Assembly: GCA_041648735.1 (NCBI GenBank)
Contig: JBAZOO010000045.1
Coordinates: 1-18,592 of the forward strand
Direction: 5' to 3'
DNA from: JBAZOO01 sp041648735
Lineage (GTDB): Bacteria; Verrucomicrobiota; Lentisphaeria; Oligosphaerales; CAITYL01
DNA length: 18,592 bases
This document shows positions 13,395 through 18,592 of the stretch, piece by piece. Under the pieces are notes generated by a model. The model was not told where the DNA came from. It saw nothing but the letters and a program-made list of their open reading frames with translations, and ran no database searches. The position numbers and the translations under genes were made by a program. Each line of letters begins with the position of its first letter. The first letter of the stretch is position 1.

Positions 13395-14030
13395 ATGGCT
13401 TTCATCAATTATGCCACGCGGGAAATCCAGCTCAAGATTGTCTATTATGGGTGTGGATTGTGTGGGAAGACCACGAACTTGCAAGTGATCCACGAACTGC
13501 TTGGCGACGATTCGAAGGGCAAGCTGACCTCCTTGGCCACCAACCAGGATCGGACCCTGTTCTTCGACTTCATGCCCTTGGCCGCCGAAGCCATCAAGGG
13601 CTTCACCACCAAATTCCAGATGTATACGGTTCCTGGCCAGGTGATGTACAACCTGACCCGGCGCCTGGTGCTGAAGGGGGTTGACGGCATCGTCTTTGTG
13701 GCCGACAGCCAGTGGGAGAAGATGGAGGAGAACGTCGAGAGCTTCAACAACCTGGCGGAAAACCTGAGCCTGCAAGGGGATTCGGTTGACAAGACCCCTT
13801 ATGTCCTGCAGTACAACAAGCAGGATTTGCCGGATGTCGCCCCCGTCAACTTCCTGGAGTTCCTCCTGAACAACCGTGGCGTCCGCCATCCCAGCATTGC
13901 CTCCTCGGCCAAGACCGGGCAGGGGGTGTTGGAGACGCTGAACCTGATTGCCCGGCTGGTGCTGAACAACTTCGTCCGCACCCAGACGGGGAAGTCGGCC
14001 GCGGAACAGCGCGAACTAGTGCTGATGTGA
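13395..14030 (+). CDS. mglA: MglA-like small Ras-superfamily GTPase
   Basis: The 211-residue protein begins MAFINYATREIQLKIVYYG, closely matching the MglA N-terminus. MglA is a bacterial GTPase that sets cell polarity for motility in Myxococcus. Motifs: P-loop GCGLCGKTT (19-27), RTLFFDF with Arg53 and Thr54 (the intrinsic arginine finger and switch I of MglA), TVPGQ (78-82) with Gln82 in place of the canonical DxxGQ, NKQD (141-144) and SSAKTG (170-175). The P-loop has Cys20 where MglA usually has Pro. GAAGG lies eight bases before the ATG at 13395; the frame upstream is open but unlike the family. It is followed after 65 bases by a Roadblock protein, the usual GTPase-activating partner. In non-gliding bacteria the role of this pair is largely unknown. 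Confidence 0.92.
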   Translation: MAFINYATREIQLKIVYYGCGLCGKTTNLQVIHELLGDDSKGKLTSLATNQDRTLFFDFMPLAAEAIKGFTTKFQMYTVPGQVMYNLTRRLVLKGVDGIVFVADSQWEKMEENVESFNNLAENLSLQGDSVDKTPYVLQYNKQDLPDVAPVNFLEFLLNNRGVRHPSIASSAKTGQGVLETLNLIARLVLNNFVRTQTGKSAAEQRELVLM

Positions 14031-14095
14031 CTGCCCGTTCCGCCTGGCCGCGGCGCGGCGGGCTTTGCCCCTTTTGAGAGCAGAGGATTTGAACG

Positions 14096-14572
14096 ATGGC
14101 CTTTTCCCTGGTGCAAGCGGACGTGGAGAAGCTGGACTACATCCTGCGGGAGCTGCTGATCCAGTCGGAGTCGAATGGTTGCCTGGTCTGCGATTACAGC
14201 GGCTACGTCCTGGCCCAGCAAGGGGTGGAAGACCAGCAGGATCCCCTGCTGATTTCCGCCTTGGGCGCCGGCGTGTTTTCCGCCAGCCGCGAGCTGGCCC
14301 GGCTTCTGGGGGAGGAGAAGTTCAGCGCGGTTTTCCACCAGGGGGAGCGGAAGAGCATTTTCATCTGCGCCGTCAACTTGGACGTGCTGCTGGTGGTGAT
14401 CTTCACCAACGATGCCAGCGTTGGCCTGGTGAAGCTTTATGCCGGCCCGGCCACCGCCGCCATGCGCGAGGTGCTGGAAGAGGTGCGCCTGCGGGAGGAG
14501 ACGGTGCCGGTGCCCGAACACACTTTTGTGCTGATGGAAGAGGCGGGTGGCGTCTTTTCCTCCAAGCCTTGA
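14096..14572 (+). CDS. Roadblock/LC7-domain protein (MglB-like)
   Basis: The 158-residue protein has a single Roadblock/LC7 fold over about residues 5-130: an N-terminal helix (VEKLDYILRELLI), NGCLVCDYSGYVLAQ (27-41), a central helix (DPLLISALGAGVFSASRELARLLG), and strands KSIFICAVNLDVLLVVIF and VGLVKLYA. In the known MglA/MglB system the Roadblock dimer is the GTPase-activating partner. The MglB function here is inferred from the fold and from the adjacent mglA-like gene. The last 30 residues extend beyond the domain. AGAGGA lies about nine bases before the ATG. The gene order GTPase then Roadblock is the reverse of Myxococcus mglBA. Confidence 0.85.
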   Translation: MAFSLVQADVEKLDYILRELLIQSESNGCLVCDYSGYVLAQQGVEDQQDPLLISALGAGVFSASRELARLLGEEKFSAVFHQGERKSIFICAVNLDVLLVVIFTNDASVGLVKLYAGPATAAMREVLEEVRLREETVPVPEHTFVLMEEAGGVFSSKP

Positions 14573-14638
14573 GCCGTGCCGGCGACGGCGTTCCATGGCC
14601 GTTCCCGCCGACAATGTTGGAGCCGCGAGCGAGAGACC

Positions 14639-15196
14639 ATGCGAATCCTCAATGAAAAGCATTTGGCGTTGATCTGGTCTTGGGATGACCTGGAGCGCAA
14701 TGAACTTTCGCTCAAGTATCTGGCCAACATCGAACGTCTGGTTGCCGTCATCGAGGAGCGGATCAGCCGGAATGAAATGCCGCCGCCCGAGGATCTCAAG
14801 GATCTGGCGCTGGAATTGCAGCAGGCCGGCGAACTCCTGCAGCAGTGTTCGAGCAACTGCCTGAACGGCGCCCAGAAGTTCTACGCGCTGGCCGGCCTCA
14901 CCACCGCCGAACAGACGGAGCGGCGGAAGTTCATCGAGCGGATCAAGAAGCATGTCGGCAAGCCGGTGGTCCTCAAGCAAACCTCGGTTGACGCCATCCG
15001 GGGCAAGCAGCTCATCCTGGAGGAGGTGCGGGGGATCAAGGGGGTGCTGCGCGACGGCAACGAGCTGTGGGAGGCCATGGTTGACTTCCTCGTGCCCGTG
15101 CTCAGCATGACCCCCACCAACACCAACGAGCCGGCGCCGAAGCCCCTCTCGCCCGCCGCCACCCAGCCGCTCAACCTGGAACGGAAGCCGGGGTGA
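14639..15196 (+). CDS. Unrecognised helical protein in the mglA operon
   Basis: I do not recognise this 185-residue protein. It reads as mostly alpha-helical and charged, with amphipathic segments at about 16-46 (DDLERNELSLKYLANIERL), 51-82, 89-106 and 116-152, one conserved-looking CSSNC pair of cysteines (70-74), and a Pro/Thr/Asn-rich, probably disordered tail from about 157. There is no signal peptide or membrane segment. The ATG at 14639 follows a purine-rich GCGAGCGAGAGACC; an earlier in-frame ATG at 14576 would add a non-family-like stretch. It follows the Roadblock gene by 66 bases and precedes a ketopantoate-reductase-family gene closely. Its position suggests an effector, adaptor or regulator of the GTPase, but that is inference. 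Confidence 0.75.
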   Translation: MRILNEKHLALIWSWDDLERNELSLKYLANIERLVAVIEERISRNEMPPPEDLKDLALELQQAGELLQQCSSNCLNGAQKFYALAGLTTAEQTERRKFIERIKKHVGKPVVLKQTSVDAIRGKQLILEEVRGIKGVLRDGNELWEAMVDFLVPVLSMTPTNTNEPAPKPLSPAATQPLNLERKPG

Positions 15197-15243
15197 GTGA
15201 GGCGGGCTTGGACCGCGGGGCGGCAACGGAGGTTGGCAAAGCC

Positions 15244-16248
15244 ATGGCAGTGGCAGCTTCTTTCCCGCGGGTCGCGGTGATCGGTGCCGGGGCGGTCGGC
15301 GGCTATTTCGGCGTCCGGCTGGCCTTGGCTGGCGCCGAAGTCCATTTCCTGGTGCGCGGCGGTGCGGCGCAGATCCGGCGGGAAGGCTTTCGCGTCCACA
15401 GCGACCTTCACGGGGAACTGGCGGTCGAAAAGCCCCAGGTCTGGGAAGAGGCGGCGGCCATCCCCGCCTGCGATTTCGTGCTGGTGGCGGTCAAGACAAC
15501 CGCCAACGGCCAGTTGCCGGCGTTGCTGCCACCGTCGCTGTTGGCGCCGGACGCGGTGGTGGTCATGCTGCAGAATGGCTTGGACGTGGAGGCGGCGGCC
15601 GCCGCCGCCGCGCCGGGGCATGCCGTCCTTGGCGGCGTCACCTACATCAGTGCCTGGAAGGAGGCGCCGGGGCGGATTCGCCATTCCGAAAAGGGGCTGG
15701 TGAAGCTGGCGGAATGGACGGCCGACGGCCGCCCGGCCGGCGTCACCCCCGCCGTGGCGGCGGCGCGTGGCCTCTTCCAGGCCGCCGGCATTCCCGCGGA
15801 GGCATTGCCGGATCTGCTGCTGCCGCGCTGGCAGAAGCTGCTCTGGAACATCCCCTACAACGGCCTCAGCGTCGTGCTGGGCGCGGACACCGCGGCGCTT
15901 TCCGCCGATCCTGCCGCCCGGCGGCTGGTGGCGACGCTCATGGCGGAGGTGCGCGCCGCGGCCGCCGCCTGGGGCCGCGAAATCCCGGCCGCCTTCGCGG
16001 CAGCCATGGCCGCTGGCACGGCCGCGATGCCGCCTTACCGCCCCAGCATGCTCCAGGATTGGGACGCGGGGCGCCCCCTGGAGATCGAGGCAATCTACCG
16101 GACCCCCCTCCGCCGCGCCGCGGAGAAGGGGGTGGCCATGCCGGTCACCGCCGCCTTGGCGGAGCAACTGTCCTTCCTGGCGGGAAGGTGTTCCGGGCTG
16201 CGCTCGCCGCCGCGGGTTTGTCCAGCCGCGGGAAGGATGGGGCGATGA
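15244..16248 (+). CDS. Ketopantoate reductase family enzyme (PanE/ApbA type)
   Basis: This family reduces 2-dehydropantoate to pantoate with NADPH in coenzyme A synthesis, though many paralogues have other or unknown substrates. The 334-residue protein starts with a Rossmann GAGAVGGYFG (14-23), and has VKTTANGQ (83-90), LQNGLD with Asn111, the WQKLLWNIPYNGLSV segment with Lys198 (expected catalytic lysine), and PSMLQDWDAGRPLEIEAIYRT with Ser268 and nearby glutamates. The start at 15244 fits the family N-terminus and has GGAGG 11 bases upstream; a GTG at 15193 overlapping the preceding stop is an alternative. It overlaps the ung start by four bases (ATGA). The last 20 residues are Arg/Pro-rich and atypical. 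The true substrate cannot be decided here. Confidence 0.88.
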   Translation: MAVAASFPRVAVIGAGAVGGYFGVRLALAGAEVHFLVRGGAAQIRREGFRVHSDLHGELAVEKPQVWEEAAAIPACDFVLVAVKTTANGQLPALLPPSLLAPDAVVVMLQNGLDVEAAAAAAAPGHAVLGGVTYISAWKEAPGRIRHSEKGLVKLAEWTADGRPAGVTPAVAAARGLFQAAGIPAEALPDLLLPRWQKLLWNIPYNGLSVVLGADTAALSADPAARRLVATLMAEVRAAAAAWGREIPAAFAAAMAAGTAAMPPYRPSMLQDWDAGRPLEIEAIYRTPLRRAAEKGVAMPVTAALAEQLSFLAGRCSGLRSPPRVCPAAGRMGR

Positions 16249-17018
16249 CGATGGCCGCGGCGGCATTGGCGGAAAAGCTGGCGGCGGCCTTGCCGGCGGA
16301 CTGGCGGCGGGAGCTGGCGCCGGCCCTGGCGTTGCCGGCCTGGGCGGAGCTGGCGGCATTCCTGGCGGCGGAACGGGCCGCCGGCCCCGTCTTCCCCGCG
16401 GCTGGCCAGACCTTCGCCGCCTTCCACCAGACCCCCTTTGCCGCCGTCCGCGTCGTCATCCTCGGCCAGGATCCCTACCATGACGACGGCCAGGCGCACG
16501 GCCTGGCTTTCTCCGTGCCGCCCGGAGTGAGGCCGCCACCCTCCCTGCGCAACATTTTCCGCGAACTCCGCAACGACCTTGGCGACGCGGCGGCGCCGGC
16601 CACCGCCGGCGGCGACCTGAGCCCGTGGGCACGCCAAGGCTGCCTCCTGCTCAACACGGTGCTGACCGTGCGTGCGCACCAGCCGCATTCGCACAAGGGG
16701 CGCTGGGAGTTCTTCACCGACGCCGTGATCCGGGCGCTCTCCGCCCGCCCCGCGCCGGTGGCCTTCGTGCTCTGGGGCGGGCCGGCGCAAGGCAAGCTGC
16801 CGCTGATCGCCGCGGAACGGCAGGCGGTCATTTGCGGGCCGCATCCCTCGCCGCTGTCGGCGCACCGCGGCTTTTTCGGGAGCCGCCCCTTTTCGGCCGT
16901 GGACCGGGCGCTGGCGGCATGGGGGCAGCCGCCGTTCGCCTGGCGCCTGGCGCCGGCGCCGGCGGCCGCCGCCGGCGAAGAGGCCTTGGCGCAGCCGTTG
17001 CTGGCGGGGCTGGGCTGA
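16245..17018 (+). CDS. ung: Uracil-DNA glycosylase (family 1)
   Basis: Ung removes uracil from DNA in base excision repair. The 257-residue protein has the water-activating loop GQDPYH (74-79, Asp76), LLLNTVLTVRAHQPHSHKG (134-152), the WGGPAQGK strand region (177-184), and the DNA-intercalating HPSPLSAHRGFFG loop (200-212, His200), followed by GSRPFS. These are diagnostic of family 1 Ung. The ATG at 16245 overlaps the previous stop as ATGA, and GGAAGG lies about eight bases upstream. Its C-terminal 25 residues are Ala-rich and extend past the family core. It ends 27 bases before the convergent TatD gene. Confidence 0.97.
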   Translation: MTMAAAALAEKLAAALPADWRRELAPALALPAWAELAAFLAAERAAGPVFPAAGQTFAAFHQTPFAAVRVVILGQDPYHDDGQAHGLAFSVPPGVRPPPSLRNIFRELRNDLGDAAAPATAGGDLSPWARQGCLLLNTVLTVRAHQPHSHKGRWEFFTDAVIRALSARPAPVAFVLWGGPAQGKLPLIAAERQAVICGPHPSPLSAHRGFFGSRPFSAVDRALAAWGQPPFAWRLAPAPAAAAGEEALAQPLLAGLG

Positions 17019-17045
17019 GGGCGAAAAAACTGGCTGCCATGGCCG

Positions 17046-17855
17046 CTATGGCCGGCGCGGTTCCGGGGCGCCGTGGTCCAGCAGGGCGGCCCAGGCCGCG
17101 GCGATGGTTGCGGCCAGCTCCGGCTCCGGGATGGCGTGGAGGCGGGCCAGTTCGGCGAGGACGGCGCGGACGTGCCAGGGCTCGCTTTCGCCGCCGCGCC
17201 AAGGTTCGGCGGGCAGGTCTGGGGTGTCGGTCTCGGTCAGGAGGCGGTTGGTGGGGGCGAAGGCGGCGGCCTCGCGGGCGCGGCGGGCGTCCGGCCAGGT
17301 CAGGGTGCCGCCGAAGGAGAGGTGGAACCCCAGGTCCAGCGCCCGGCGGGCCAGGTCGCGGCCGCCGCCGAAGCAGTGGAGCACGCCGGGGATGCGGCCG
17401 GCGGCCTGCCGGTTCCAGATGGCGAACAGCTCGTCCCAGGCCTTGCGGCAGTGGAGGATGGCGGGGAGTTGCAGTTCGACGGCGACGGCGAGCTGGGCCG
17501 CGAAGGCGCGGAGCTGGAGTTCCCGGGGGCAGCGGGCGATGGTTGCGGGGAGGAAGTCGAGGCCGATTTCGCCGACGGCGCGGAGCTGTCCGGGCGCCGT
17601 GCGGAGTTCGCGGGCCAGGCATGGGGGGAGGGCGTCGTCCCATTCGTCGAGGTAGAAGGGATGCAGGCCGAGGGCGCCGCGGAGCAGTCCCGGCTCCTCC
17701 CGGGCCAGGCGGGCGATGATCGGCCAGTCGCGGCGGCGGGCGGCGTTGGCGAGGATGCCGGCCATGCCTACGGCGCGGCAGCGGTCGAGGATGCCCGGCA
17801 GGCGGCCGGCCAGCCGTTCGTCCGCCAGATGGGCATGGATGTCGTAGTATTGCAA
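17046..17855 (-). CDS. TatD-family metal-dependent DNase/hydrolase
   Basis: TatD enzymes are TIM-barrel metallohydrolases with 3' exonuclease activity linked to DNA repair and DNA degradation. The 269-residue protein shows the metal ligands: DIHAHL (His7, His9), VGEIGLDF (Glu96), ILHCRKAWDEL (His135), VLHCFGGG (His160) and LLTETDTPDL (Asp210). No ATG precedes the DIHAHL motif at a sensible distance, so a TTG at 17855 is the likely start, with AAGG nine bases upstream. The start lies 20 bases after the stop of the U32-type gene, so the two are probably co-transcribed. The frame is open upstream through the U32 gene in another register, which is not coding. Confidence 0.9.
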   Translation of the reverse strand: MQYYDIHAHLADERLAGRLPGILDRCRAVGMAGILANAARRRDWPIIARLAREEPGLLRGALGLHPFYLDEWDDALPPCLARELRTAPGQLRAVGEIGLDFLPATIARCPRELQLRAFAAQLAVAVELQLPAILHCRKAWDELFAIWNRQAAGRIPGVLHCFGGGRDLARRALDLGFHLSFGGTLTWPDARRAREAAAFAPTNRLLTETDTPDLPAEPWRGGESEPWHVRAVLAELARLHAIPEPELAATIAAAWAALLDHGAPEPRRP

Positions 17856-17875
17856 GGGGAAGTGCCTTGCCGGGT

Positions 17876-18592
17876 TCAGCGCAGGGTGCGTTCGTAGTTG
17901 AAGCGGTGGCCGCCGCGGCGGCTGGGGAGGGTGCGGAATTCGCCCACGGGGTCGGGGGAGGCGCAGAGGTCGGCGACGAGGTGGGCGACGCGCAGCGCCG
18001 GGTTGCGGAGTCCGCAGAGGGTGAACGGCTCGGTGGGGCGGAAGGCGGTGATGGCGCCTTCGCGGCGGGGGCGCAGGGTGACGCCGCGGGCGTCGCGGAA
18101 AGAGGCGCCGCCGGCGGCGTAGGCGGCGGCGGGGAGTTCGACGCGGGTCTGCATGAGGGGCGGGCGGGCGAAGATGGTGAGGCTGAGGGGGGCGGCGGCG
18201 GCGGCGCAGGCGTCTTCGAGCTGTTGCCGGTCGGCTTCGAGGGAGAGGGTGACGGCGGCGCAGCCGAGGCGGTGGAGGGCGGTGGCGGCGTTGCCATTGA
18301 GCGCCATCAGGCCGGGGCCGGCTTCGAAGGTGACGTTGGCGGCCTTGGCGAGCCACCAGCCGTCCCAACTGTTGACTTCCACGGCGAGGGCGAGGCCGCG
18401 GCAGCGGTGGAGGAGGGCGGTCAGGGCGGGGATTTGCGCCTCGTAGAGGACATGGGGCAGGGTGGGGATGAGGGTGAAGGTGGCGCCGCGGGGTGCGGTG
18501 GCGAGGCTGGCGCGGGCGGCGTCGAGGTCGGCGGGGGTGAAGCATTCGACGAGCAGGGCGGGGGTTGGGGCGGGGCCGGCGGCGGCGGCGAA
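17876..18592 (-). CDS. U32-family peptidase, C-terminal part (cut by window edge)
   Basis: The frame is open from the right edge to the stop at 17876, giving 238 visible residues; the N-terminus lies outside. The segment with FEAGPGLMALNGNAATALHRLG, AAVTLSLEADRQQLEDA and the following LTIFARPPLMQTRVELP resembles the end of the U32 barrel, where GPxLxxxNxxA, the rVxLSxE strand and PLMxTRxxP are typical. The remainder includes FRPTEPFTLCGLRNPALRVAHLVAD, perhaps a small C-terminal domain. U32 proteins include collagenase-like proteases and enzymes such as RlhA that hydroxylate rRNA, so the precise role is open. It precedes the tatD gene by 20 bases on the same strand. Confidence 0.65.
   Translation of the reverse strand, partial: FAAAAGPAPTPALLVECFTPADLDAARASLATAPRGATFTLIPTLPHVLYEAQIPALTALLHRCRGLALAVEVNSWDGWWLAKAANVTFEAGPGLMALNGNAATALHRLGCAAVTLSLEADRQQLEDACAAAAAPLSLTIFARPPLMQTRVELPAAAYAAGGASFRDARGVTLRPRREGAITAFRPTEPFTLCGLRNPALRVAHLVADLCASPDPVGEFRTLPSRRGGHRFNYERTLR

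Noticed and set aside
14060..14075. GGGC-TTT-GCCC followed by CTTTT between the GTPase and Roadblock genes
   Set aside because: The stem has only four base pairs and the T-run is short. It is too weak to call a terminator or attenuator.
17024..17048. Possible terminator for the tatD gene (GCCAT/ATGGC stem then TTTTTT on the minus strand)
   Set aside because: The stem is only five base pairs and is separated from the T-run by six bases.
17856..18545. A possible long N-terminal domain fused to the TatD protein
   Set aside because: The upstream part is in a different register from the U32-type gene on the same strand and consists of Arg/Pro-rich shadow sequence. TatD is complete from the TTG at 17855.
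1..18592. Defence island, prophage, CRISPR array or insertion sequence
   Set aside because: No cas, toxin-antitoxin, restriction, integrase or transposase motifs and no regularly spaced repeats were seen. The CPBP protein alone is not evidence of a defence or bacteriocin system.

Overview
This is a GC-rich bacterial chromosomal window made up almost entirely of ordinary core genes. I can support 17 protein-coding genes; one of them (U32-type, at the right edge) is cut by the window. I see no tRNA, rRNA, CRISPR array, transposase or phage gene. The combination of an MglA GTPase with a Roadblock protein, a PGK carrying the insertion typical of eukaryotic-like PGKs, a GH133-type glycogen debranching enzyme and two kinds of short interspersed intergenic repeat suggests a member of the PVC group, perhaps Lentisphaerae-like. 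That placement is an inference and is not proven by any marker here.

Layout, left to right. Positions 69-1638 (minus) hold pdxS-pdxT, the DXP-independent pyridoxal phosphate synthase. Divergent from it at 1763 is a GntR/aminotransferase-fold (MocR/PdxR-type) regulator whose aminotransferase domain has lost the usual Schiff-base lysine. Positions 3167-3403 (minus) encode a small zinc-ribbon protein, followed by a repeat-rich spacer and a divergent TtcA-like tRNA thiolase gene (3582-4436, plus). A minus-strand run then covers 4464-8500: glycogen debranching enzyme, rsmE, and an M42-like metallopeptidase that overlaps rsmE by 4 nt. Next come metK (8861-9958), tpiA (10123-10908) and pgk (11001-12254), all minus, with pgk-tpiA a likely glycolytic operon. 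The spacer 8501-8860 contains no convincing gene.

From 12420 the coding strand switches to plus: a CPBP-family membrane protease, then a run at 13395-17018 of mglA-like GTPase, Roadblock/LC7 protein, an unrecognised helical protein, a ketopantoate-reductase-family enzyme and uracil-DNA glycosylase. The last two genes overlap by 4 nt. A convergent minus-strand pair, U32-type peptidase (partial) and TatD-family DNase, closes the window.

The points most worth a second look are: the PLP-synthase-linked regulator with a degenerate cofactor site; the GTPase/Roadblock/helical-protein cassette; two hairpin-forming copies of the same 9-bp repeat unit (one between pgk and tpiA, one over the start of the M42 peptidase gene); a different CACGAAG-type repeat before the TtcA-like gene; and a strong G-quadruplex-type tract just past pdxT. 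I did not find a clear new multi-gene defence or metabolic system.
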